Source: Terribacillus halophilus (GTDB taxonomy: Bacteria > Bacillota > Bacilli > Bacillales > Amphibacillaceae). From it: 64,000 nt of DNA. Position numbers and translations under genes: made by a program. The stretch spans positions 1 to 64,000 of the forward strand of contig NZ_FMZB01000013.1 of NCBI RefSeq assembly GCF_900101385.1, given 5' to 3'. The notes under the pieces were generated by a model. The model worked only from the letters and a program-made list of their open reading frames with translations, was not told the origin of the DNA and did no database searches. This document shows, piece by piece, positions 8,138 through 16,013 of the stretch (the first letter of the stretch is position 1; each line of letters starts with the position of its first letter).

Positions 8138-8758
8138 ATGAAAATACATACAATAAGTCTCGGACCTATGGGAACGAACTGTTACATAGTGGAATCAAAA
8201 AACGACTGCCTGATTATCGATCCAGGCGGTGATAGCGTCAAATTGATTGAATGGATCAAGCAGAAAGAACTACGGCCGCAAGCAATCCTTTTGACACATG
8301 CCCACTTCGATCATATTGGGGCAGTGGATGATGCCAGGGATATATATCATATTCCTGTTTATCTGCATGAAGAAGAAACCGATTGGCTTGGTGATCCAGG
8401 CAAGAATGGATCGAAAATGTTTCCGGTCAAGCAAATTACGGCAAGGGATGCTGATGAATATTTGAAACCCGGTGAGATGAAAATTGGGCAATTTGCTTTT
8501 GAAATCCGTCATACACCCGGACATTCCCCTGGAAGTGTCACGTTGGTCTTCCACGAACAGAAGCGTGCAATCGTTGGCGATGCATTGTTCCAGCGCGGTA
8601 TTGGACGAACCGATTTGTACCGAGGTGATCTGCCGACTTTGATGCAAAGCATAACGGATCAATTATTGGCATTGCCGGATGATTATGAAGTCTATCCAGG
8701 ACATGGTCCGAAAACGACAATAGGGGAAGAGCAAGCCAAAAATCCATTCCTGACATAA
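8138..8758 (+). CDS. yqgX: metallo-beta-lactamase-fold hydrolase YqgX (glyoxalase II-like)
   Basis: A 206-residue cytoplasmic hydrolase. The zinc-binding signature HAHFDHIG (about residues 51-58), the second metal His in RHTPGHSPGS, the Asp of the VGDALF motif and the final PGHGPKT are all present, as expected for a di-zinc metallo-beta-lactamase fold of the glyoxalase II type. The substrate cannot be read from sequence; relatives act on thioesters or on bacillithiol/glutathione adducts. The ATG at 8138 follows AAAGGAGCAGCC. Confidence 0.88.
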   Translation: MKIHTISLGPMGTNCYIVESKNDCLIIDPGGDSVKLIEWIKQKELRPQAILLTHAHFDHIGAVDDARDIYHIPVYLHEEETDWLGDPGKNGSKMFPVKQITARDADEYLKPGEMKIGQFAFEIRHTPGHSPGSVTLVFHEQKRAIVGDALFQRGIGRTDLYRGDLPTLMQSITDQLLALPDDYEVYPGHGPKTTIGEEQAKNPFLT

Positions 8759-8790
8759 AAAAATCCCGCCATATCGGCGGGATTCATTTT
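8757..8790. terminator. bidirectional terminator between yqgX and tRNA-Gln
   Basis: GC-rich stem AATCCCGCC / GGCGGGATT with a 5-nt loop. On the minus strand it is followed by seven T residues, so it is a strong terminator for the tRNA and comG side; on the plus strand the T tract is weaker. Confidence 0.8.
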
Positions 8791-8791
8791 A

Positions 8792-8862
8792 CTGGGCTAG
8801 CTGGATTCGAACCAACGATAACGGGACCAAAACCCGCTGCCTTACCACTTGGCTATAGCCCA
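8792..8862 (-). tRNA. tRNA-Gln (anticodon UUG)
   Basis: On the minus strand the acceptor TGGGCTA pairs with TAGCCCA. The anticodon stem-loop CGGGTTTTGGTCCCG presents TTG, and the T arm contains GGTTCGAATCC. The discriminator base is G and CCA is not encoded. It lies 39 bp downstream of comGG on the same strand, separated only by a 10-bp hairpin (8862-8887) with no T tract; I see no clear promoter of its own. Confidence 0.95.
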
Positions 8863-8901
8863 TCGTACAAAGATTAGTTTGTACGATTGTAACGATCTTA
8901 T

Positions 8902-9267
8902 TCATGAAGAGTGATATTTTTTATAAAAAATCATCGGTTTTTCCGTATAATCTGTTTTGATTACATAATGCACAACAATCTGTTCATCATTCTTGCTGAT
9001 CGTTACATCGGCTTCTACAGCATCGTTATGAATTTGAAGCGTTTTTTCCTCTGCATTCAGATTTTGGAGATAGTGTTTTTCGACAGTATTGGTTGCAATG
9101 GACGCAGCTTGCTCTAATTTGTATTGCTCGAACAGAAGTTCCGTTGATTGTACTCTAATGGTAAGAAGCAAGCTGCCGGAAGTGATCAAGAGCAGGAAAA
9201 AAGCTGTAAGGAAAAGGAGGAAAGGGTGGAGGAATCCTTTTTCATTCCGTAATAATCCGCTTTTCAT
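8902..9267 (-). CDS. comGG: competence pseudopilus minor protein ComGG
   Basis: A 121-residue minor pseudopilin, last gene of the comG operon. The N-terminus has a short basic leader (RNEKGF) followed by a 20-residue hydrophobic helix, as in prepilins, although the usual Glu at position 5 is missing, which is common in ComGG. With the other ComG proteins it builds the DNA-uptake pilus at the membrane. Its start overlaps comGF by 26 bp. The call rests mainly on operon position and the N-terminal pattern. Confidence 0.82.
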   Translation of the reverse strand: MKSGLLRNEKGFLHPFLLFLTAFFLLLITSGSLLLTIRVQSTELLFEQYKLEQAASIATNTVEKHYLQNLNAEEKTLQIHNDAVEADVTISKNDEQIVVHYVIKTDYTEKPMIFYKKYHSS

Positions 9268-9652
9268 ACAACCTTCCCTCTTTTCCTCGAACTATAGCAG
9301 TTATTATGCTTCCATCCAGATGAAATTCCAAATTCTCAATATGATGAAGGTAGATTTCATGGCCTTTACCGTTAACGCGTCTTCGTATCATATCCTTATA
9401 TTGTTCAAAAACAGCTAACCTTCCTTGCTGGTCCTCAATGAAAAGCTTATTTTCCTCTATGCTTACAACGTTTCCTTTGTGTACTTCCATTGAAATGAAG
9501 TGCAGAGCTTGTCGGATTGATAATGACTCTGTTTCTGTATTTTGCGTCATGGTTCCAAGCAGGGGAGGAATGGATGAGAGGATTAGAATCAAAATACTTA
9601 GTGCGATCAATACTTCCAGTAGTGTGAAGCCTTTATTACTCGAGATACCCAT
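9242..9652 (-). CDS. comGF: competence pseudopilus minor protein ComGF
   Basis: A 136-residue minor pseudopilin with a prepilin cleavage motif KGFTLLEVLIAL at the N-terminus, and the later segment MIRRRVNGKGHEIYL, which resembles the conserved core of B. subtilis ComGF. The start is uncertain: ATG 9652 keeps a normal leader, while the longer frame from GTG 9679 would overlap its own Shine-Dalgarno. It overlaps both neighbours, so the operon is translationally coupled. Confidence 0.87.
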   Translation of the reverse strand: MGISSNKGFTLLEVLIALSILILILSSIPPLLGTMTQNTETESLSIRQALHFISMEVHKGNVVSIEENKLFIEDQQGRLAVFEQYKDMIRRRVNGKGHEIYLHHIENLEFHLDGSIITAIVRGKEGRLYEKRIITE

Positions 9653-9959
9653 ATAAGCAGCTGCTCTCCTTTCTTCCACCTCCTTTTAATTCAAGACATC
9701 CTTTTTTCATGCCATCCTCGATACTGAATGCCAACTCTACTACTAACTCGCCTTCATACGACTTTTGATTTTTCGGATTGGGTTTGGCCAGTTCATTTTG
9801 GAGCAGGCTATAATAAGTGGCCTTTGTTTCTTGGATGAGTTGTTCTTTTCGCAAATCTATCCATAAGGGTAGCAGCAAGGTACACAAAAGCAGGAACATA
9901 CCGAAGCTGAACAAAGCATCCAATAAAAGAAAACCACTTTGTTTAGGAGCTGTTTTCAT
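9636..9959 (-). CDS. comGE: competence pseudopilus minor protein ComGE
   Basis: A 107-residue minor pseudopilin with leader KQSG followed by the hydrophobic helix FLLLDALFSFGMFLLLCTLL. The start at 9959 is preceded by GGAAGGGGACGCT. It overlaps comGD by 17 bp and comGF by 17 bp. Assigned as ComGE mostly from position between comGD and comGF and the prepilin-type N-terminus. Confidence 0.8.
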   Translation of the reverse strand: MKTAPKQSGFLLLDALFSFGMFLLLCTLLLPLWIDLRKEQLIQETKATYYSLLQNELAKPNPKNQKSYEGELVVELAFSIEDGMKKGCLELKGGGRKESSCLYGYLE

Positions 9960-10383
9960 AGCGTCCCCTTCCTTTGCCGAGCTGAAAAACAAGCTTTTCA
10001 GTTCCTGTTGGTGTGGATAAGGTCAGACTGCCTGGATTTAGTGCAGTACCTGATTGGTTGAAAGCAAATGTCATGGCTTCAGGATAAATTTTGATTGTAT
10101 AACCTTCTGGGATTTTCCGGACTAATAGATCTTTCTTCAGTTGCCCGGAGTATATCTCGTATTTATCTTTTTCCAGGTAAAGCTTGGCTGTCCTGTCGAA
10201 CCGGGTGTATTGCTGGAGATAAAGAAGGTCTTGTTCCAGTTGTTGTTTGAATTGGTTCACTTCTGCTTTTACGAGAAGATGGTGATAGATTCCAGTACCG
10301 ATTGCAATCAAAAAGGAAGACAAACCCAACACGATCATCAATTCAAGTAAACTGTAACCTCCATTTTTATTATCCTGATACAT
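9943..10383 (-). CDS. comGD: competence pseudopilus minor protein ComGD
   Basis: A 146-residue prepilin-like protein. The prepilin motif NGGYSLLELMIVLGL has the canonical Glu at +5, and a long amphipathic helix follows (about residues 35-60). It would be processed by the prepilin peptidase ComC and incorporated into the transformation pseudopilus. The start overlaps comGC by 14 bp. Confidence 0.88.
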   Translation of the reverse strand: MYQDNKNGGYSLLELMIVLGLSSFLIAIGTGIYHHLLVKAEVNQFKQQLEQDLLYLQQYTRFDRTAKLYLEKDKYEIYSGQLKKDLLVRKIPEGYTIKIYPEAMTFAFNQSGTALNPGSLTLSTPTGTEKLVFQLGKGRGRYENSS

Positions 10384-10678
10384 CTGTTAACGAAACTCCG
10401 CCTCCAGGACTGATCACCAAGGTGCGTTTACCGCCTTGACATGTCGTCTCCGTCAAGTATCCGTCTTGAAGCTGGGACAGAGAGGAAGGGGCTGTTCCAT
10501 GATCGATTTTATATGTTTGGACTTGGCTTTCGGCTAATTTTACTAACGCATCGCAGCCTTGCGTTTGGACACGATCATTTTTATCAGCCAGATTCGGTAC
10601 AACCAGGATCATCAAAACAGAAATGACGAGTAAGACTATAAGCATTTCAACCAATGTGAATCCCTTTTCGTTTCTCAC
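10370..10678 (-). CDS. comGC: competence major pseudopilin ComGC
   Basis: A 102-residue major pseudopilin. The leader MRNEKG is cut before FTLVEMLIVLLV, with Glu at +5. Two Cys residues (in QGCDAL and TTCQGG) can form the intramolecular disulfide known from B. subtilis ComGC. The start is GTG 10678, preceded by AAAGAGG; the much longer open frame reads into comGB and was rejected. ComGC forms the shaft of the DNA-uptake pilus. Confidence 0.93.
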   Translation of the reverse strand: MRNEKGFTLVEMLIVLLVISVLMILVVPNLADKNDRVQTQGCDALVKLAESQVQTYKIDHGTAPSSLSQLQDGYLTETTCQGGKRTLVISPGGGVSLTDVSG

Positions 10679-10692
10679 TAGTGAACCTCTTT

Positions 10693-11757
10693 CTATAATG
10701 TATTGACCATCTGGAACATGGGCAGCAGCAAAGATAGATAAACGATAATGATACAAAGGGCCATGATGCATAGCAGAATAGGCTGCAGGAGATGAAGGTA
10801 GGTCTTCGTGCGTTCCTCCATTTTGGAAGTCATGATTTCTGCATACATCAGCAGATCCTTCGATTGGGATGCGACATCTCCCTGATTTATAAGAATGCTC
10901 TGAAGTTGCGCATCGAGCAGCGGCAAACCAGGCAGGCACTCGTCCATCGTCCGGCCGGAAGACAGCTGGGAAAGCAATATGCTGCTGTACAGCTGCAGCA
11001 TGTCGTGATAATGCTGTTTGGATAAAAGCTGAAGACTTTCATATAGCGAAAGTCCTGCTGTAAGAAGATTTCCAAGCTGAATGGCGAACTGAAAACTTGT
11101 CCGTGTACGAGCTATCCGATGAATGCCAGGCAGTCTTTCCAGGTAATACCGTTTCTTTTCTGATGATAATCGTTTCCGGAGATGATCTTGAGAGAGGAAT
11201 AGTCCGATGCCAATCGCACCGAAAGCCAAGCTGCCATACAAAAACAAATTCACCAAACTGGAAAAGAAGCCAAGAAGGTCTGCAGAATCTGCTGAATAAG
11301 TGAATAGGGAAAGAAAAGAAGGGTAAACGTACAACTTGACGAAGAGCAGAAGCAAAAAGATACTGATGAGAAGAAAAACAGGATAGCGGGTAACTTTCTT
11401 GAATTTCGTCAGCTGCAGCATCTGTTTTTGCAAAGTGGTATAGCTTCGTTCCAATGCATCTCCCAGGTTTCCATCGTGATGGGCCACATAGAGATGGATG
11501 ACGATAAAAGGTGAAAAACGAGCGTGAGAGAATGCTTCATCCAGTCTGAGACCTTGTTGTAGACCTTCTTGTAACTTCCGGGTTATGGTTTGCCATTTCG
11601 GCTGCCAGTGCAGGAAATCCAATGAATGAGCCATATCATAGCCTTGCATTCGCATTCGGTGAAGCTGTTGTAGGAAAAGCATCTGCTGTTCCATAGATAG
11701 CAGTTTGTCTTCCTTCTTGAACCTGATAATTTTCTTCCGTGATAAAACCATATGCAT
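10693..11757 (-). CDS. comGB: competence pilus inner-membrane platform protein ComGB
   Basis: A 354-residue GspF/PilC-type platform protein with three predicted membrane segments (one near 130-150, one about 170-195, one at the C-terminus) and two T2SF domains. The start is ATG 11757, 7 nt after AGGAGG. From there it overlaps the comGA reading frame by 122 bp. An internal ATG at 11694 would shorten the overlap but has no Shine-Dalgarno and would remove the basic N-terminus (RKKIIRFKK) typical of the family. Confidence 0.9.
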   Translation of the reverse strand: MHMVLSRKKIIRFKKEDKLLSMEQQMLFLQQLHRMRMQGYDMAHSLDFLHWQPKWQTITRKLQEGLQQGLRLDEAFSHARFSPFIVIHLYVAHHDGNLGDALERSYTTLQKQMLQLTKFKKVTRYPVFLLISIFLLLLFVKLYVYPSFLSLFTYSADSADLLGFFSSLVNLFLYGSLAFGAIGIGLFLSQDHLRKRLSSEKKRYYLERLPGIHRIARTRTSFQFAIQLGNLLTAGLSLYESLQLLSKQHYHDMLQLYSSILLSQLSSGRTMDECLPGLPLLDAQLQSILINQGDVASQSKDLLMYAEIMTSKMEERTKTYLHLLQPILLCIMALCIIIVYLSLLLPMFQMVNTL

Positions 11758-12712
11758 AGGCTTTCCTCCTAAGTTTCGCAAATGTCAGGAAAGACGTGTT
11801 GTACGCTTTCAGCAAGCAGCTGATTTGACCAGAATCTGCCAGCTCCATAATGGCAGCGCGAGAAGAACGTGGCGCAGTGACAGGAAGCAGCTCCAGTGAA
11901 GCCACACCGATCAAGGTATGTTGTAAATCTGCTTCTGGTATCCCCATTTCTCTTAATCGATGAATGGCGCCTGCGGCATTTTTGGCGTGCAGCGTACTGA
12001 TGACCAGATGTCCTGTCCTGGCCGTTTCAAAAGCAAAACTCGCGGTGGATTCGTCCCGGATTTCTCCGATCATCAGCACATCGGGATCATGACGCAACGC
12101 CGCTTTCAACCCTGCTTGGTAGGTAAGGCCAGCCTTTTCATTCACTTGTACTTGCAGCATATTCTCCATTCTTTTTTCAATTGGGTCTTCCAAAGTGATG
12201 GCTTGATATGCTTTCATTTGCAATAAATCCTGGAGAAGGGCATACATCGTCGTCGTTTTCCCGCTGCCTGTAGGTCCGGTAAACAACAGGATTCCTGTAT
12301 TTTCCACCAACAACTGGCGCAACTTGTGGATTTGAAAAGGAAACAAAAAGAGCTGATCGAGCAAAGGAGCTTCACTCTGAGGTAGGATTCGAATTGCCAA
12401 GCTCTCCGTTTGCTTAAGGGGCAAGGTGGATAGCCGGAGGGAATATTGTTTTTGTCCTTTATAGGAAAATGGCATCGCCCCGTCCTGAGGTTTTTGCATT
12501 TCCCCAATATCCATCCCGCTGACGAACTTGTAGTAGGCGATAAGCTTGCGAAAGCGCATGGCCGAAAGACGGCTGTGAAGGATTCGTTTTCCATGGATTC
12601 GTATATAAACGCTTATTTCATTCGCCTCTGGTGTAAAGTGTATATCTGATGCGTGCTGCCTTATTGCTTCCTCCATTAGATTTTCTGCGTAATACGAAGG
12701 ACTGTCCTGCAA
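11636..12712 (-). CDS. comGA: competence pilus assembly ATPase ComGA
   Basis: A 358-residue GspE/PilB-family ATPase that powers the transformation pilus and sits at the inner face of the membrane. Seen are the N-terminal ASDIHFTP motif, the Walker A loop GPTGSGKT (146-153), the Asp box TLEDPIE, the Walker B region DPDVLMIGEIRD and the His box HLVISTLHA. The start is TTG 12712, 7 nt after AAGGAGGTGA; ATG 12763 lies upstream of that site and was rejected. The length equals that of B. subtilis ComGA. It is the first gene of the comG operon, normally ComK-activated. Confidence 0.95.
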   Translation of the reverse strand: MQDSPSYYAENLMEEAIRQHASDIHFTPEANEISVYIRIHGKRILHSRLSAMRFRKLIAYYKFVSGMDIGEMQKPQDGAMPFSYKGQKQYSLRLSTLPLKQTESLAIRILPQSEAPLLDQLFLFPFQIHKLRQLLVENTGILLFTGPTGSGKTTTMYALLQDLLQMKAYQAITLEDPIEKRMENMLQVQVNEKAGLTYQAGLKAALRHDPDVLMIGEIRDESTASFAFETARTGHLVISTLHAKNAAGAIHRLREMGIPEADLQHTLIGVASLELLPVTAPRSSRAAIMELADSGQISCLLKAYNTSFLTFAKLRRKAYAYGFITEENYQVQEGRQTAIYGTADAFPTTASPNANARL

Positions 12713-12901
12713 GTATGTCACCTCCTTAGCGGATACTTTACTACAAGACAACAGGGTCGTCATATCGAGAAAATGCTGAAATCAACCATGCAAGCATGCT
12801 TAAAAACAATTTACCCTGAAACGTACAGGCATCTTGGTTCATGCTGTATGGAAAGAATTGAAATTGGCCACGCTAATAAATAAAAGTAAGGGGGTTAGGA
12901 G

Positions 12902-13069
12902 TTGTCCTCTAATGATTATTTCCGATTCGTAGCACAGGAGCTGGTGAAAAAAATGGACGCACCGAAGCAGGAAAAGAAACCAAAGGATAAGGAGAAGCAT
13001 CAGCTGCATGGAAAGTGGTTTGGTGTTCTGCCATTTGCTTTCAAATTATTTTTCCGTCGTAAAAAGTAA
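12902..13069 (+). CDS. yqzE: YqzE family protein
   Basis: A 55-residue basic protein beginning at TTG 12902, about 7 nt after AAGGGGG. It has the YqzE pattern: an N-terminal SSNDYFRFVAQELVKKMDAP, a lysine-rich middle and a C-terminal KWFGVLPFAFKLFF hydrophobic helix with a basic tail. YqzE lies next to comG in B. subtilis too; its role is unknown. It is divergent from comGA. Confidence 0.85.
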   Translation: MSSNDYFRFVAQELVKKMDAPKQEKKPKDKEKHQLHGKWFGVLPFAFKLFFRRKK

Positions 13070-13100
13070 GAGGCCTGAACGTGCTTCAGGCCTCTTTTTT
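13068..13100. terminator. bidirectional terminator between yqzE and yqhG
   Basis: Perfect 12-bp stem AAGAGGCCTGAA / TTCAGGCCTCTT with a 5-nt loop and six T residues. The minus-strand yqhG stop codon (13086-13088) lies inside the stem. Confidence 0.9.
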
Positions 13101-13925
13101 ATGGAGCAGTCTCTGTGCTGTCTCTTCAGATAGATAAAAGATGCCGGCATTGATCGTTTCCATTTGAATGGATGGTATTAGTCTTTTGTGCACTGCATCC
13201 AACTCGTTTTTATACAATGCAGCTCTTTCTTCTCGTATCTCCGGCTCAAGCTCTTCCTGACCGCTTTGATCAAAGAAATGTGCCAGTAATTCTTCTTCTT
13301 GTTTGAGCGTTTCTGCTGTTTCCTTCACCCAGCTATCATCGACAGTCTCCAAATAAGACTGCATATAGCTGCTGATTCGCTGGTAGCCGCTTTGGTATCG
13401 GATGATGGGGGAGAGGCAATAGCATTGATCGCTAATCTGCTGTTTGAATTCCACCTGTGAGAAATTCTCCATCCAATCGGTTGCAAGCTGACCATTCAAT
13501 AGCTGTAATCCAACAGAATGTGTTTCCGTACGTTTGCGTTTGCCGGAAAAATGCACGCTTATATTACGGATGAGCCATGGGTACAACGGTGTCCGAGAAG
13601 CTGTATCCACCTTTTCATATAGACGGGCAACTTGAGCGGAGTCACGAATGAGACGGAAAATCTTGTGCAGGCGCGGGCTCCCGAAATGTATATACTCTGC
13701 TTTTTCGGCGGTCTCGTTTGGGTCAGTCAGGAGAGTCAGTTCCATCGGATCGCCTTCTTGACCAAGTCTTTTTTTATAACGCCAATAAAACGGCCGATTC
13801 ATCAATTCCTCATCCAATTCGGGTGTCAGCAGGAACCGGAGCAGCCCCTCCTTTTCTTCCAGAAGCTTACAGCCATTCGATACGAAAAATTTTCGCAAAA
13901 ACTGATGGAGTGTTTGTTTATCCAT
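13086..13925 (-). CDS. yqhG: YqhG family protein of unknown function
   Basis: A 279-residue soluble protein with no signal or membrane segment. It matches the YqhG family by its N-terminal FLRKFF-x-NGC segment and by gene order: it overlaps the SNF2 helicase gene yqhH by 8 bp and follows it, as in B. subtilis. The C-terminal third (about 200-260) is acidic and predicted coiled coil. The overlap suggests the two products act together, but no reaction can be assigned. Confidence 0.82.
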   Translation of the reverse strand: MDKQTLHQFLRKFFVSNGCKLLEEKEGLLRFLLTPELDEELMNRPFYWRYKKRLGQEGDPMELTLLTDPNETAEKAEYIHFGSPRLHKIFRLIRDSAQVARLYEKVDTASRTPLYPWLIRNISVHFSGKRKRTETHSVGLQLLNGQLATDWMENFSQVEFKQQISDQCYCLSPIIRYQSGYQRISSYMQSYLETVDDSWVKETAETLKQEEELLAHFFDQSGQEELEPEIREERAALYKNELDAVHKRLIPSIQMETINAGIFYLSEETAQRLLHKKEA

Positions 13926-15573
13926 GTAATTTCTCCCTTTCCAGCTGTTGTCCGGTTTCGGTGATGACCGCAGTCAGATTGTCGAGCTTGACTTTGACCT
14001 CACCGTCGGATCGTGAATCAGCGAAGATTTTTTTGATTTCTTTTTCCATATCGGATAATTGAAGTTCGGCAAGGATATGATCGAGATTACCGATTACCCG
14101 TTCGAATAAATTGATTTTCTTATACAGTAACTCGAGTATATGTGCTTCCAGTGTGTCTCGAACTGCAAAATTATAGATTTGCACATCCTTCTGTTGACCG
14201 AAACGATGGATACGGCCGATACGCTGCTCCAGCCGCATCGGATTCCACGGCAAGTCATAGTTGATCATATTGCTGCAAAATTGCAAGTTGATTCCTTCGC
14301 CTCCGGCCTCGGTTGCGATCAGAACTTGGGCGTGTTTTTCGAACAGCTCACGCATCCAGTCCTTTTTGCCGGCTTTGAAGCCGCCGCGGAAAGGAACAGA
14401 CGAGATGTCATGCTGTTTCAGTGTCCATTGCAAATAAAATTGCGTTGCACGATATTCTGTGAAGATGATGAATTTCTCTCCTGGCGGCGCTGCCTTGATC
14501 AGCTCGACAACTTTCAATGCTTTGCTGTGCTGGGGGAGCTGTTCGATTTCTTTCATAAGCGGCAAATAGGCATGATCTGTCTCGGGATTTTCCTCCACCA
14601 TCTTTTTCATGGATAAATAGGCTGCTTCCCTGGAGCTGCATAATTCGCGGAGCAGGGTGATTTTCGCAAAAGTTGCTGCAGCGCTTGTGGAATCTTGCAT
14701 ATGCTCATACACCCGTCGCTCGGCTTCGGTGAAATCGATCCAAATGGTTTCGACTTTCCGCTTTGTCCATTGCAGCCCTGTTTCTTCGCGGCGGTTGCGA
14801 ACCATCACTTTACGGATGAGTTCCTTCAAATAATGATGCTCTTCTGCATCTTTGCGATTATCTCCATATGTATCTTTGAATTGCTTATAACTGCCTAAAT
14901 AGCCAGGCTTAAGCAAGGATACGAGATTATAAATGTCACTCAGTCTGTTTTGAACTGGCGTTGCAGTCAGCAGCAGACAATATTTCTTTTTTAGAGCCTG
15001 GATGAAGGCGTAGTTCTTTGTACGGCTGTTCTTCAGTTTGTGTGCCTCATCGATAAGTACGAAATCGTAGTCCTGTTCCAAGATGATCTCCCGGTGAGGT
15101 GAGCGCTTTGCCAGGTCGATGGAGGAGACGATCACGTCGTAATGCTCCCACACATACTGCTTGCGCTGGGAAGCGGCTGGTATATGGAATTTGGAATTCA
15201 ATTCATTCACCCACTGGTTGACAAGGGATGCAGGGACAAGAAGGAGTACTTTTTTCACTAAGCCGCGAATCATCAATTCCTTCAATACAAGACCTGCTTC
15301 AATCGTTTTCCCCAGGCCTACTTCATCTGCCAGGATGGCGCGTCCGTTCATCTCCTCGACTACCCGCCGGCTCGCTTGGAGCTGGTGCGGATGGAAGGTC
15401 ATGTGGGGCAGATACCCGGGAGCGACCAAACCAGTGAAGGTGTCGATATTCGTTTCTTTGGCAGCTGTATAAGCCATTTGAAAATGCTCCCAGGATGCTG
15501 TATCTCCTTCGTGCTGCAGCACCTCATCCATCATATCGATAAATTGCTTATCATCGTGTATTTCCGTATGCAT
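13918..15573 (-). CDS. yqhH: SNF2-type DEAD-box helicase/ATPase YqhH
   Basis: A 551-residue SNF2-family ATPase. Motif I is LADEVGLGKTIEAG, motif II DEAHK, motif III LLTATPVQN, and the C-terminal RecA lobe has EAGGEGINLQ and QRIGRIHRFGQ. It lacks the zinc-finger SWIM domain of larger bacterial SNF2 proteins. RapA-like proteins remodel stalled transcription complexes, but the role of YqhH is not established. Co-directional and overlapping with yqhG; divergent from the glycine-cleavage operon. Confidence 0.9.
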   Translation of the reverse strand: MHTEIHDDKQFIDMMDEVLQHEGDTASWEHFQMAYTAAKETNIDTFTGLVAPGYLPHMTFHPHQLQASRRVVEEMNGRAILADEVGLGKTIEAGLVLKELMIRGLVKKVLLLVPASLVNQWVNELNSKFHIPAASQRKQYVWEHYDVIVSSIDLAKRSPHREIILEQDYDFVLIDEAHKLKNSRTKNYAFIQALKKKYCLLLTATPVQNRLSDIYNLVSLLKPGYLGSYKQFKDTYGDNRKDAEEHHYLKELIRKVMVRNRREETGLQWTKRKVETIWIDFTEAERRVYEHMQDSTSAAATFAKITLLRELCSSREAAYLSMKKMVEENPETDHAYLPLMKEIEQLPQHSKALKVVELIKAAPPGEKFIIFTEYRATQFYLQWTLKQHDISSVPFRGGFKAGKKDWMRELFEKHAQVLIATEAGGEGINLQFCSNMINYDLPWNPMRLEQRIGRIHRFGQQKDVQIYNFAVRDTLEAHILELLYKKINLFERVIGNLDHILAELQLSDMEKEIKKIFADSRSDGEVKVKLDNLTAVITETGQQLEREKLHG

Positions 15574-15623
15574 CGTAAACTCATCTCCTTATTTTCGGAG
15601 TATCATGAAAAAGCATAAAAAGA

Positions 15624-15714
15624 TAGACACAATCTAAAATTGTTATGTTATAATGAGGCTGAAACCAAACATTATTAATATTTTTTGTTAGAATGTTTGG
15701 ATTTTGCTTTTTTA
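15624..15714 (+). other. promoter-like sequence followed by a terminator-like hairpin
   Basis: TATAAT at 15649-15654 (with TAGACA 19 bp upstream) is followed 10 bp later by a 9-bp perfect stem CCAAACATT / AATGTTTGG (15665-15673, 15692-15700) and the T-rich tail ATTTTGCTTTTTT. If used, it would give a transcript of only about 50 nt. It lies upstream of, and separate from, the glycine riboswitch promoter. The spacing of the -35 box is poor, so this is tentative. Confidence 0.35.
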
Positions 15715-15722
15715 TAGGTTGA

Positions 15723-15752
15723 TTGTCTGTTAGTATGCCCGCGATTTACAAT
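15723..15752 (+). promoter_or_regulatory. candidate sigma-A promoter of the gcv operon
   Basis: TTGTCT (15723-15728) and TACAAT (15747-15752) are 18 bp apart. The predicted start at about 15759 falls right at the 5' edge of the glycine riboswitch. Confidence 0.5.
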
Positions 15753-15762
15753 TTCATAAACC

Positions 15763-15947
15763 GCGAGTGAATGTTGGAGGAGAGACCGCTGTTATGCGGC
15801 GCCGAAGGAGCAAATATTGAGTGAATCTCTCAGGCAAAAGAACTCCAGCACGACGCAACTCTGGAGAGTGTTTCCATAGTGGAAGCCACCCAAGAAGCAA
15901 TTATGGTCCAAGTGACGATAAGAAACTTTCTGGTAAATGGACAGAGC
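15763..15947 (+). promoter_or_regulatory. tandem glycine riboswitch (gcvT type)
   Basis: The leader closely follows the B. subtilis gcvT riboswitch: a kink-turn leader GAGTGAATG, aptamer 1 with GCGCCGAAGGAGCAAA and GAATCTCTCAGGCAAAAG, the linker GACGCAACTCTGGAGAG, and aptamer 2 ending in AAACTTTCTGGTAAATGG and GGACAGAG. The last strand of aptamer 2 can pair into the following terminator. In this class glycine binding turns on the glycine-cleavage operon. The second aptamer core (GCCACCCAAGAAGC) is more diverged than the first. Confidence 0.93.
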
Positions 15948-15984
15948 CCCTCAAAATGTATTTGAGATGGGCTCTGTTTTTTGT
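15941..15984 (+). terminator. riboswitch-controlled terminator before gcvT
   Basis: Outer stem ACAGAGCCC / GGGCTCTGT and inner stem CTCAAA / TTTGAG, followed by six T residues. The 5' arm overlaps the 3' strand of the second glycine aptamer, so glycine binding should disrupt it. Confidence 0.9.
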
Positions 15985-16013
15985 TGCGAGGTACATAAGA
16001 GAGGAGAAGGATG

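Noticed and set aside
12713-12901. ComK box (AAAA-N5-TTTT) upstream of comGA
   Set aside because: Only an imperfect half such as TAAATTGTTTTTA is visible near 12802-12814; I cannot find a proper pair of boxes.
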